From a virus: 30,670 nt of DNA. Shown piece by piece: positions 7,342 to 15,085 of this stretch. Positions within the stretch are counted from its first letter, which is position 1. Every line of letters begins with the position of its first letter. The position numbers and the translations under genes were made by a program. The stretch lies in IMG/VR virus record IMGVR_UViG_3300025120_000314, positions 1-30,670 of that record; one strand, given 5' to 3'. The notes under the pieces were generated by a model, which searched no databases, was not told where the DNA came from, and worked only from the letters and a program-made list of their open reading frames with translations.

Positions 7342-7675
7342 TGACTTATATGATTTAAGTGCAGATGTTACAGTTAGTTCTTTATACGATTTAACAGATA
7401 AAAATGGACACCAATCTTTATACGTTTCTGTTGTCCTTCAAGCCCTGTTAGATCTTACTAAGCCGTTAAGTAAGAGCGAAGATAGCTCAGTTCAAGTATA
7501 TAGAGATCAAGCACAGTCATGGATCTTTAAAGAAGTTGGTGTTACTTGTGAAGACTTTGAAGAAGTATGTTTCTATGCAGGATTAGAACCTAGATTGATA
7601 AGAAAGTTTGCTTATAATGTAATTAACTCAGAGGATATAAGTGATGTCAGAAGAAATTTCCAAGCCTTACTCTAA
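7328..7675 (+). CDS. conserved-looking phage protein of unknown function
   Basis: I start at ATG 7328, which overlaps the GIY-YIG gene end by 14 bases; an in-frame start at 7295 would overlap more. The 115-residue product is acidic at the N-terminus (MIESDDLYDLSADV). Its C-terminal half reads SWIFKEVGVTCEDFEEVC, then an AGLEPRLIRKFA helix. Proteins with an FxxVCxxAGxxPxxIR motif occur in other marine phages, but I know no function. Its position between recombination and nucleotide genes suggests an early or middle gene. Confidence 0.65.
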   Translation: MIESDDLYDLSADVTVSSLYDLTDKNGHQSLYVSVVLQALLDLTKPLSKSEDSSVQVYRDQAQSWIFKEVGVTCEDFEEVCFYAGLEPRLIRKFAYNVINSEDISDVRRNFQALL

Positions 7676-7883
7676 AGCTTTACATAATCAAGTAGGTGGT
7701 AGCCACTACACAGATTGTGGTATACAGCCAGTAGAATATATCCATGCGAATAAGCTTGACTACTGTGAAGGTAATGTGATAAAATATATAACTCGACATA
7801 GAACTAAAGGTCAAGGTAAAAAAGATATAGAAAAAGTTATACACTATGCACAACTAATCTTAGAATTAGATTATAATAATTAA
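7644..7883 (+). CDS. DUF3310 family protein
   Basis: The 79-residue product from ATG 7644 (a GTG lies one codon earlier) has the DUF3310 signature: NQVGGSHYTDCGIQPVEYI, then CEGNVIKYITRH and GKKDIEKVIHYAQLILEL. The family is widespread in phages and usually sits among nucleotide-metabolism genes; it is sometimes labelled nucleotide kinase, without strong proof. GAGG (7631-7634) gives a good ribosome site. Here it immediately precedes the ribonucleotide reductase, consistent with a role near dNTP supply. Confidence 0.85.
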   Translation: MSEEISKPYSKALHNQVGGSHYTDCGIQPVEYIHANKLDYCEGNVIKYITRHRTKGQGKKDIEKVIHYAQLILELDYNN

Positions 7884-7896
7884 AGGAATATTGTAA

Positions 7897-9588
7897 ATGG
7901 AAAATGAAGCACACTACGGTATGACACTCCCCATATCCGAAGAGATAGATTCAGTTAAGTATAGACAAACAGGTGAAGACTTCTATAGTAAAGTTGTACG
8001 TATAGCTGAGTCACTTAAAGATACACCTGACCACTTTGAAAACTTCAAGGATGCACTTAGGCATATGAGGTTCCTCCCTGCTGGTAGGGTACAGAATGCT
8101 ATGGGTGCAGCTAGACAAACAACTGCATATAATTGTTTTGTCAGTGGTACTATCGAAGATAGCATGGACTCTATCATGGGCAGAGCTACTGATGCGGCTG
8201 AGACAATGCGTAGAGGTGGTGGCATAGGCTATGACTTCAGTAGGCTACGTCCTAGAGGTGATCGTATCAAGTCCTTAGACTCTAGAGCATCAGGTGCAGT
8301 AAGCTTCATGCAAATCTATGATGCAGTATGTCAGACTATAGCCTCTAGTGGACACCGTAGAGGAGCACAGATGGGTGTACTTAGGATAGATCATCCAGAC
8401 ATAGAACAGTTTATCACAGCTAAGAACGATGGTACTTCTCTTACTGGTTTTAATATCTCAGTTGGCGTGACCGATGAGTTCATGCGATGCCTTAAAGATA
8501 AGAAGCCTTTCCCTCTACAGTTTGATGGCAAGGTACATGAGGAAGTAGATCCTGCTGCTCTATGGGATATGATCATGCGTAGCACATGGGATTGGGCAGA
8601 GCCGGGTGTGTTGTTCATTGATACTATCAACAAGATGAACAACCTCTACTACTGTGAGACTATCGAAGCGACTAACCCTTGTGGTGAGCAACCTCTGCCA
8701 CCTTACGGTGCTTGTCTTCTTGGTAGCTTTAATCTTACTAAGTATGTTAAGGAAGCAGAGTTTGACTTTACATTATTTACTGATGACATACAGCACGTAG
8801 TCAGAGCTATGGATAATGTTATTGATAGAACTATCTACCCTCTTGCTGAACAAGAGAAGGAGGCTAAGAACAAACGTAGGATGGGGCTAGGAATTACTGG
8901 CCTAGCTAATGCAGGTGAGATGTGCGGTAAGCCTTATGCTTCTACAGAGTTCATGAAGTTTACTACTAAAGTTCTTAAGATACTTAGAGACTATTCTTAT
9001 TCTGCAAGCTCCTCTTTAGCACAAGAGAAAGGTTCTTTCCCTATGTATAAACAAGATAAGTATATAGAGGGAGAGTTCTTTAAGACCTTATCACCTTGGG
9101 TACAAGATCAGATCAAGGAGCATGGTATACGTAACTCTCACCTAACTTCTATAGCACCTACAGGTACAATCAGTTTAACTGCTGACAACGTAAGCTCTGG
9201 TATCGAACCACCCTTCAGCCTCTTCTATGATAGAACTATACAAGAGTTTGATGGTCATCAGATACAGAGAGTAGAAGACTATGCTTATCAACACGGGGTG
9301 AATGGAAGAACTGCCAACGAAATTAGTGCAGACGAACATCTATCTGTACTATCCTTAGTATCTAAGTATATAGATAGTGCTGTGTCTAAGACCTGTAACG
9401 TAGGCAGTAATGTAAACTTTGATGAGTTCAAAGAGTTATACTTCAATGCTTGGAAGCAGGGCTGTAAAGGTATTACTACCTTCAGAGCAGACGGTAAACG
9501 ATACGGTATCTTAAACGAAGTCAAGGAAGAACCACAAGCAGAGGCTTGTTTCATTGACCCTAACACAGGACAAAAATCTTGTGAGTAA
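7897..9588 (+). CDS. nrdJ: class II (adenosylcobalamin-dependent) ribonucleotide reductase
   Basis: The 563-residue enzyme reduces ribonucleotides to deoxyribonucleotides using coenzyme B12. NPCGE at 260-264 holds the thiyl-radical Cys262 and Glu264. Cys80 and Cys273 form the expected redox pair; the 11-residue gap from Cys262 to Cys273 equals that of Cys408 to Cys419 in the Lactobacillus leichmannii enzyme. GLGITGLANAG and APTGTISLTADNVSSGIEP are further family motifs. No N-terminal ATP-cone is apparent, and no separate NrdB-like subunit gene is near. The tail ends C-x10-C-E (Cys551, Cys562), presumably the thioredoxin-reducible pair. It would supply dNTPs without oxygen or iron but needs host B12. 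It ends the operon; a strong promoter follows. Confidence 0.93.
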   Translation: MENEAHYGMTLPISEEIDSVKYRQTGEDFYSKVVRIAESLKDTPDHFENFKDALRHMRFLPAGRVQNAMGAARQTTAYNCFVSGTIEDSMDSIMGRATDAAETMRRGGGIGYDFSRLRPRGDRIKSLDSRASGAVSFMQIYDAVCQTIASSGHRRGAQMGVLRIDHPDIEQFITAKNDGTSLTGFNISVGVTDEFMRCLKDKKPFPLQFDGKVHEEVDPAALWDMIMRSTWDWAEPGVLFIDTINKMNNLYYCETIEATNPCGEQPLPPYGACLLGSFNLTKYVKEAEFDFTLFTDDIQHVVRAMDNVIDRTIYPLAEQEKEAKNKRRMGLGITGLANAGEMCGKPYASTEFMKFTTKVLKILRDYSYSASSSLAQEKGSFPMYKQDKYIEGEFFKTLSPWVQDQIKEHGIRNSHLTSIAPTGTISLTADNVSSGIEPPFSLFYDRTIQEFDGHQIQRVEDYAYQHGVNGRTANEISADEHLSVLSLVSKYIDSAVSKTCNVGSNVNFDEFKELYFNAWKQGCKGITTFRADGKRYGILNEVKEEPQAEACFIDPNTGQKSCE

Positions 9589-9596
9589 AAAAAACC

Positions 9597-9625
9597 TTGA
9601 CAATCTTTTAAATATGTAGTATAAT
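9597..9625 (+). promoter_or_regulatory. perfect consensus sigma70 promoter before the glycan block
   Basis: TTGACA (9597-9602), exactly 17 bases, TATAAT (9620-9625). Both hexamers are perfect consensus and the spacing is optimal. It lies in the 71-base gap between nrdJ and the glycosyltransferase gene, with a leader of about 28 bases containing AAAAAGGAAC as ribosome site. Confidence 0.85.
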
Positions 9626-9659
9626 AGTAAACAATTTATTTAGAAAAAGGAACATACTA

Positions 9660-10436
9660 ATGAGTATTAGTAAAGAGAAGAAAGTGAATACAGTTTTTAT
9701 AGGATATGATCCTAAAGAAAAGGTTGCAGCCCAAGTTCTAAAGTATTTAATTGAAGCTAACTCACCAAAGGATATTATAGTTAAGTTTCTACGTAAGGAT
9801 ATCTTAGAACATATGAATATGTTTAACAGACCTTATGAGATGGTTAACAATCAGATGATTGATTCAATAGATCAGAAGCCATTCTCTACTGAGTTCACCT
9901 TTACTCGCTTTCTAGTACCTGCTTTGATGCAGTATGAAGGGTGGGCATTGTTTATGGATTGTGATATGTATCCCAGAACAGATGTCAATGAGATATTTGA
10001 AGAATACAACGATGAGTTCTATCCTTTATACTGTGTTAAACATGAATATGAACCAGACGATAAGTTCAAGATGGACGGTAGAGAGCAGACTAGATACAAT
10101 AGAAAGAACTGGTCTAGCCTAATGCTGTGGAACTGTGGTCATGAATTAAACAAAAAGCTTACACCATTCATAGTTAATAATAAGACAGGTAATTACTTAC
10201 ATACATTTGGATGGTTACCTAATAAGAACAGTGCTATTGGTGGGATGACAGAGGATTGGAACTGGCTTGATGGTCACTCTGATCTTGATATAGATCCTAA
10301 GATGGTACACTTTACAACAGGTGGTCCTTGGTTTAAAGAATGGAAATGTAAGCGTGAGAAGGATGGCCTTATGGCAACAGAATGGAATGGTGATTATTCG
10401 CATTTAGTATTACATGGAAAAGTAGATGAATTATAA
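9660..10436 (+). CDS. glycosyltransferase (GT8-like, DxD motif)
   Basis: The 258-residue product begins VFIGYDPKEKVAAQVL, like the N-terminal nucleotide-sugar-binding strand of GT8-type retaining glycosyltransferases. TRFLVPALMQYEGWALFMDCDMYP contains the metal-binding DxD (Asp100-Cys-Asp102). SSLMLWNCGH and a WNWLDGH segment near the C-terminus match the acceptor and sugar-binding parts of that fold. It would transfer a sugar from an activated donor. It is the first gene after the perfect promoter and overlaps the large fusion gene by 11 bases, so donor or acceptor may be shared with that protein. The acceptor (host envelope glycan, virion protein or DNA) cannot be told from sequence. Confidence 0.75.
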   Translation: MSISKEKKVNTVFIGYDPKEKVAAQVLKYLIEANSPKDIIVKFLRKDILEHMNMFNRPYEMVNNQMIDSIDQKPFSTEFTFTRFLVPALMQYEGWALFMDCDMYPRTDVNEIFEEYNDEFYPLYCVKHEYEPDDKFKMDGREQTRYNRKNWSSLMLWNCGHELNKKLTPFIVNNKTGNYLHTFGWLPNKNSAIGGMTEDWNWLDGHSDLDIDPKMVHFTTGGPWFKEWKCKREKDGLMATEWNGDYSHLVLHGKVDEL

Positions 10437-12807
10437 AATAGTAACAGCCTTCAATGAGACACACCTACAGCATAGTACGTTTCATTTATTAAACGAGTTC
10501 AAAGAAAACTGGGAGCCAAGCATAGAGTTTCATTGTTACTACTACGATGTTGACCTAGCTAACTACTCTCTTCCAAAAGCTAAGAACATATTCTACCACA
10601 ACCTACTAGAGATGGAGGAGTTCACACAGTTTAGAAGTTCATTCCCTCAACACAATGGTACTGAGGGTGGAGCTATACCTTACAATGATATACTAGATGC
10701 ACAAAAGTATATGCCTAAAGTAATGGCACTTACTGAATGTGCATTTAATAACGCAGATAGCTGGTTACTATGGCTTGATCCTCTTACTATGAATACTAAA
10801 GACATATCACAAAAGACTTTAAGTGGTTTGTTTCCTGATCATTCTAATAACATTGACCTAATAACTATTAAAGATAGTCATTACTTTACTGCCTTTAATT
10901 TATCCAGGACAACACCTGTTGAATTACTAGGTGATCTACGTGGTGCTTACACATCAGGAGAGTTTTTAAACTACAGGGAATGGCATGATGTCTTTGTATT
11001 CAACAGGTTAAGAACTATCTATACTGCTCATGGTATGCACGTACATGAGTTTACAGAAGAGAACTCTCCTATTGGTGAGTTGCTTGTAGATATGGCAGAC
11101 AAGAAAAACTCTGCTCTTAGGGACAAAAAAGGTAAGCGTATCTTTGAGTTGTCAGAGACACAGACTACTGGTGATATACTTCCTAATAGATACAAGCAAC
11201 TTGCTGATCTTATACGTGCCTACAAGCCTAAGACAATACTAGAGACAGGTACTTGGAATGGTGGCAGAGCTATTGAGATGGCACTTGCTGCATTCAAGAA
11301 CAACGATGCTGTACATTACATAGGCTTTGATTTGTTTGAGGACGCTACTGTTCATACAGATCATGAAGAGTTTAATGTTAAGCCTCACAATACAATGGAA
11401 GCAGTAGAGAAAAGGTTCACTGAGTTTGCTGAACATATGAAGGAGAAAGAAAAGAAAACTTTTACCTACGAATTAACCAAGGGTAATGTTAGAGTTACTC
11501 TAGATAAGTTTGTTAAGACTGAGGCACTGAATGAAGTAGACTTTGCATTGATGGGTAGTGGTAACAGTATAGAGACTACCAAGATAGAATACCAAGCATT
11601 TAAAAATATTCCTATAGTTGTTGTTGATCATTTCTTTACTAAAGAAAGTGATGAAGATGAAACTATGCCACCTGAAAAATATCACGGAGCTAAGAATGTA
11701 TTTGATAGCGTCAAGACAAAGATGGTTGATACGAAAGAGGAGGATACGGAAGGCTGGACAATCTTTGAAGAGGAAGATAGTATACGCAAGTACATATTGC
11801 CGTCCCAAGATAAAGTGGCTGGGGGTGGGCATACTCATCTTGTTGTATTTCTTCATAACAGATTGCTTGATAACATTCCTAAAGACCTCAAAAGTGTGCC
11901 TATTATAGTACACCCTAGAGACTGTGTACCTAGAGATTATATTAATAACAACATCAAGAGTAACATGACCTTGATTGATCCTGCTAAATGGGTGACTAAG
12001 CATGACGCTCATAGGCAGACTGCTATCATGGTATCTGGTGGGCCTTATCTTGATTATGGTTTACTTAAAAAGTTTGTTAGTGATAACCCAGATGCTAAGA
12101 TGCTGGCAGTTAAACATGCTTACCCTCATTTAATGGAGCATGGTATTACACCTTGGGGTTGTATCTTACTAGACCCTAGACCTATTACTGGTGTGTCTAC
12201 CCATAACGTAGTACGTAAGGATTTGTTTAAGAACATAGATTTAAATACTAATTTCTTTCTTGCTTCTATGACTGATCCTTCTGTTACTAACTTTATGATT
12301 GATAAAAAAGTTAAGTTATTTGGGTGGCATGCTTTCACTGATTCTCTTAGGACAGAGAGTGAGCAAGGACATCAGATACAAAACCAACAGGTTAAGATAG
12401 ATGAAGCATTAGGCATACCTCAAGGTGCTACCATGATTACAGGTGGTACTTGTGCTGCAATGCGAGGCATTGGTATGCTACATACGATGGGCTTTAGAGA
12501 CATACATCTCTTTGGCTTTGATTGCTGTCGTGATGAACCTACTAAAGAAGAACTTACTGAGACTACAGGTGATGTAGAAGGTGGAGAAGTACCGAAGCCT
12601 AAGTACATGCAAGTAACTGTCAATGAGAAAGAGTACTGGACTACAGGTGAGCTACTAGCTATGGCACAAGACTGTGAGAAAGTATTCTGTGATGATGGTC
12701 TTGAAAACTCCTTGACATTTCATGGTAAAGATACTATGGTAGCAGACTTATGGGACATCTCTCAGAAAAAGAAAACAAAACCAGCATTTGAAGGATATTA
12801 CAAATGA
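10426..12807 (+). CDS. three-domain fusion: GT-like / SAM methyltransferase / Maf-DUF115-like
   Basis: The 793-residue protein appears to join three enzyme-like parts. Residues 1-220 resemble a glycosyltransferase fold but carry LWLDPLT (Asp118) where a DxD would be expected. Residues about 255-400 form a class I methyltransferase-like domain with the SAM loop ILETGTWNGG (271-280) and an acidic strand GFDLFED. Residues about 480-790 match the Maf/DUF115 (MptE-like) family: IMVSGGPYLD (Ser537-Gly-Gly-Pro), then AVKHAYPHLMEHGITP and HLFGFD (694-699). In bacteria Maf proteins add nonulosonic acids to flagellin. It lies between a glycosyltransferase and a methyltransferase gene and overlaps both. 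A glycan-building or decorating role is inferred. Confidence 0.75.
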   Translation: MNYKIVTAFNETHLQHSTFHLLNEFKENWEPSIEFHCYYYDVDLANYSLPKAKNIFYHNLLEMEEFTQFRSSFPQHNGTEGGAIPYNDILDAQKYMPKVMALTECAFNNADSWLLWLDPLTMNTKDISQKTLSGLFPDHSNNIDLITIKDSHYFTAFNLSRTTPVELLGDLRGAYTSGEFLNYREWHDVFVFNRLRTIYTAHGMHVHEFTEENSPIGELLVDMADKKNSALRDKKGKRIFELSETQTTGDILPNRYKQLADLIRAYKPKTILETGTWNGGRAIEMALAAFKNNDAVHYIGFDLFEDATVHTDHEEFNVKPHNTMEAVEKRFTEFAEHMKEKEKKTFTYELTKGNVRVTLDKFVKTEALNEVDFALMGSGNSIETTKIEYQAFKNIPIVVVDHFFTKESDEDETMPPEKYHGAKNVFDSVKTKMVDTKEEDTEGWTIFEEEDSIRKYILPSQDKVAGGGHTHLVVFLHNRLLDNIPKDLKSVPIIVHPRDCVPRDYINNNIKSNMTLIDPAKWVTKHDAHRQTAIMVSGGPYLDYGLLKKFVSDNPDAKMLAVKHAYPHLMEHGITPWGCILLDPRPITGVSTHNVVRKDLFKNIDLNTNFFLASMTDPSVTNFMIDKKVKLFGWHAFTDSLRTESEQGHQIQNQQVKIDEALGIPQGATMITGGTCAAMRGIGMLHTMGFRDIHLFGFDCCRDEPTKEELTETTGDVEGGEVPKPKYMQVTVNEKEYWTTGELLAMAQDCEKVFCDDGLENSLTFHGKDTMVADLWDISQKKKTKPAFEGYYK

Positions 12808-13481
12808 TAACCTGTGATACAAAGTTAAGTAGAAAGAAACCTTCTAAGAGGTACAAAGAATTACTAAAAGAATATGTTAAGATGCATTCTTCTGCTGAAG
12901 GTATGTTCGATGGTAAGAGTTTGATTAAGTTTATCTACATCATTGATAACTTCTTGAAGAGTAATAAATGTAAAACTCTGCTAGACTATGGTGCTGGTAA
13001 AGGTACTCTCTATACTGAGAACTATACTAAGTTTATCCCTAAGTTAGGTAAACCTCTACGAGAGTATTGGGATTTAGATGTAGCAGATCGTTATGAACCT
13101 GCACTACCTGAGTTCAATGTACTACCTGATAAGAACTATGATGCTGTTGTATGTACTGATGTACTTGAGCATGTACCTGAGAGTGATCTAGGATGGGTAG
13201 CAGATGAGCTACTTAGTCGTGCAGATAAGATGCTTTTTCTAAACATAGCTTGTTATCCTGCACTAAAGAAGTTTGCTGATGGAACTAACGTACATATATC
13301 AGTCTTCAATCCTGTTGATTGGTTAGAGTTCTTTACTGCTAAGATAAAAGATTACTCAGGGCTATCCATATATCTTTTCTTTGATGTTATGAATGAGAAT
13401 AATAAAGCAGTTACTCTGGAGGGATTTAAGATAGATTATAAACCAAGAGTAATACAACTACAACAACAGGAGGAAACATAA
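12804..13481 (+). CDS. class I SAM-dependent methyltransferase
   Basis: The 225-residue product has the SAM-binding motif I LLDYGAGKGT (59-68), an acidic DLDVAD after it and motif IV-like AVVCTDVLEHVPE near residue 119, typical of small-molecule, sugar or ubiquinone-type methyltransferases. No DNA-methylase (D/N)PPY motif is present. It overlaps the fusion gene by 4 bases (ATGA) and its stop touches the holin start. With its neighbours it probably methylates a sugar or lipid-linked acceptor. The C-terminus is Gln-rich (QLQQQEET), perhaps because it overlaps the holin ribosome site (AGGAGGAAAC). Confidence 0.8.
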   Translation: MITCDTKLSRKKPSKRYKELLKEYVKMHSSAEGMFDGKSLIKFIYIIDNFLKSNKCKTLLDYGAGKGTLYTENYTKFIPKLGKPLREYWDLDVADRYEPALPEFNVLPDKNYDAVVCTDVLEHVPESDLGWVADELLSRADKMLFLNIACYPALKKFADGTNVHISVFNPVDWLEFFTAKIKDYSGLSIYLFFDVMNENNKAVTLEGFKIDYKPRVIQLQQQEET

Positions 13482-13888
13482 TGTTAGGTATAGCTGAGTC
13501 AGTAATAGGAGTAGCAGGTAAAGTCCTTGATAAGTTTGTCGAGGACAAAGACCTTAAGACTAAGTTAGCAGCAGAGCTTAAGACACAGATGGTGTCATTA
13601 GACCTAGCTCAAGCACAAGCTAACATAGAGCAAGCTAAGCATCCCTCTATCTTTGTTGCAGGTTCTAGGCCAGCTATCATGTGGATCTGTGCCTTTGCTC
13701 TAGGCTGGCAGTTTATCTTTGCTCCTATCATATCATGGGGTCTAGTGATATGGTATCCTATCGTAGAATTACCTAGCTTGCAGACAGCAGAGCTTACGTC
13801 ACTAGTGATGGCTCTCTTAGGACTAGGTGGTATGAGAAGCTTTGAGAAGTCTAAAGGTGTCCAACGGAATAACATGAACAAGCGATGA
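13481..13888 (+). CDS. holin, GTA-type 3TM family
   Basis: The 135-residue product begins with an amphipathic region (MLGIAESVIGVAGKVLDKFV) and a charged stretch. SRPAIMW, a hydrophobic ALGWQFIFAPIISWGLVIWYP and a C-terminal LVMALLGLGGMRSFEK follow. The RP...W...P and LGLGGxRxxEK signatures match the 'holin of 3 TMs' family known from gene transfer agents and alphaproteobacterial phages. It would open the inner membrane at lysis and let hydrolases reach peptidoglycan. It sits apart from both cell-wall hydrolase genes. A strong AGGAGG ribosome site precedes it. The family match also favours an alphaproteobacterial host. Confidence 0.85.
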   Translation: MLGIAESVIGVAGKVLDKFVEDKDLKTKLAAELKTQMVSLDLAQAQANIEQAKHPSIFVAGSRPAIMWICAFALGWQFIFAPIISWGLVIWYPIVELPSLQTAELTSLVMALLGLGGMRSFEKSKGVQRNNMNKR

Positions 13889-13980
13889 GTAGAATATATA
13901 AAAGATTAAAGGTTTGCTTTAATGTGTGGTGTAAAACTTCTTATAAATCTTGGATAAAGGCTGGAAGACACGATGATTAA
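13885..13980 (+). CDS. very small basic ORF (31 aa)
   Basis: An ATG overlapping the holin stop (ATGA) opens a 31-residue frame beginning MSRIYKRLKVCFNVW, and its end overlaps the next gene's ATG by 8 bases. The peptide is strongly basic with two Cys. Chaining of start and stop overlaps with both neighbours is the main argument for it. It closes what would otherwise be an 84-base gap. No function is assigned; it could be a lysis accessory peptide or chance. Confidence 0.4.
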   Translation: MSRIYKRLKVCFNVWCKTSYKSWIKAGRHDD

Positions 13981-14296
13981 TTTAACTGATAGTGCTGACA
14001 TACATCTATCCTCAGTTATCAATGAGAATGCTGGCATGTTTACAGACATTAGGTTGTCTGTTACTAGTGGTGGTTGCTCTGGTTTCAACTACGATTGGCA
14101 GTTAACTAGCTCAGAAGGAGTAGGTGATCATGTTATTAATCTTGATTCAGGTAGACTCTTTATTGATTCTGTCTCCCTCTTATACCTTGAGGGTATGACT
14201 ATAGATTATAAGAAGGATATCTTTGGTCAGAGATTAATGATAGACAATCCTAATGTTAAATCCACATGTGGTTGTGGTGAAAGTTTTCAAGTCTGA
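13973..14296 (+). CDS. A-type iron-sulfur cluster carrier (IscA/ErpA/HesB-like)
   Basis: The 107-residue product matches the HesB/IscA family over its whole length, and all three cluster-ligand cysteines are present: Cys35 in SGGCSGFNY, and Cys99 and Cys101 in STCGCGESF. Proteins of this family accept [2Fe-2S] or [4Fe-4S] clusters from the host assembly machinery and deliver them to client enzymes. No other Fe-S assembly genes (IscS, IscU, SufB) are nearby, so it would plug into host machinery. A possible phage-encoded client is the exonuclease at 6086 with its C-terminal cysteine cluster. It is followed without a gap by a small membrane protein. Confidence 0.9.
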   Translation: MINLTDSADIHLSSVINENAGMFTDIRLSVTSGGCSGFNYDWQLTSSEGVGDHVINLDSGRLFIDSVSLLYLEGMTIDYKKDIFGQRLMIDNPNVKSTCGCGESFQV

Positions 14297-14553
14297 TGTC
14301 AAACCTAATTGAGAAGATGTCACCAACCCATACTTTTGATTGGTATCTTAAATGGATAGCTTCAGTCTTACTAGTATCTGGTGTTATCTTAACAAGTAAT
14401 AATATCTTCCCTCTTAATTTATTCTTTCATGCTGGTGGTATGCTTGGGTGGCTTGTTGTTTCTATCCTATGGAATGACAGAGCATTGCTTGTTGTTAATG
14501 CTGTATCACTAGCCCTCTTAATCAATGGATTGATAGCTCACTATGTTAAATGA
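14296..14553 (+). CDS. small membrane protein with about three TM helices (DUF6552-like)
   Basis: The 85-residue product has a polar N-terminus (SPTHTFDWYLKW) and three hydrophobic segments: roughly residues 20-35, 42-59 and 62-82. The GWLVVSILWNDRALLVVN pattern resembles a small phage and bacterial family I believe is catalogued as DUF6552; the name is from memory. It starts at the stop of the Fe-S carrier and overlaps the terminase small subunit by 11 bases. No enzymatic motif is visible. It could help holin function, alter the host membrane or work with the Fe-S protein; order alone does not decide. Confidence 0.65.
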   Translation: MSNLIEKMSPTHTFDWYLKWIASVLLVSGVILTSNNIFPLNLFFHAGGMLGWLVVSILWNDRALLVVNAVSLALLINGLIAHYVK

Positions 14554-15085
14554 AAAACAAGAAAAGTTTGCACAGTCTTATGTGCTACATAACAATGCTA
14601 CTGAAGCAGCTAAGTCAGCAGGTTATGCAGCAGCATCAGCAGCTAACCAAGGCTATAGACTTCTCCAAGTAAGTGAGATTGCAGAACGTATACGTATACT
14701 TGAACTAGAACTGGAGACTAATGTAGATGTCATTGATGAACTGGAAAGTCAGTACGCATTTGCCAAACAAAATGGACACACTAATAGTGCAATCAAAGCT
14801 CTTGAGTTACTGTCTAGAGTACGTGGTGCTAACTCTGATGTTAATCCTAATCTAGATTCGGAGACACTTGAAGGTGCAATCGTAGGATGTCTTAATGTTT
14901 TAGGTGAAGATGTAGTAATAGGCATGTTAGCTAAGTGTGACTTCGCAGATAGCCTGTTTTCAGAGGAAGATCTAGAAAATATAGGGACAGAGAGCGTCAT
15001 AGAGAGCATTACAGAGGATTCTCTGGACCCTACCTACCCAGAAGACACTACTTCTACTGTAACAGGCTTAGAAGAGAACACATAG
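14543..15085 (+). CDS. terminase small subunit
   Basis: The 180-residue product opens NEKQEKFAQSYVLHNNATEA, followed by AKSAGYA and an IAERIRILE helix: the terminase_2 (small subunit) pattern, a helix-turn-helix that recognises viral DNA before packaging. Residues about 70-100 form an oligomerisation-type helix (NSAIKALELLSRVRG). The C-terminus is long, acidic and Ser/Thr/Glu-rich, as is common for these proteins. It is the last + strand gene. The large subunit is not adjacent and is absent from the window, which is unusual because the two are normally neighbours. Transcription from the opposite strand begins to converge 7 bases later. Confidence 0.85.
   Translation: MLNEKQEKFAQSYVLHNNATEAAKSAGYAAASAANQGYRLLQVSEIAERIRILELELETNVDVIDELESQYAFAKQNGHTNSAIKALELLSRVRGANSDVNPNLDSETLEGAIVGCLNVLGEDVVIGMLAKCDFADSLFSEEDLENIGTESVIESITEDSLDPTYPEDTTSTVTGLEENT

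Noticed and set aside
11500-12012. 170-codon open frame on the - strand
   Set aside because: It lies fully antisense to the fusion gene with clear domain motifs. Its translation is Ile/Phe/Ser-rich with no recognisable domain.
12712-12740. TTGACA followed 17 bases later by TATGGT, upstream of the 12804 methyltransferase gene
   Set aside because: The -10 is poor, and the alternative TACTAT is only 15 bases away. The site is inside a coding region, and the gene already overlaps its upstream neighbour.
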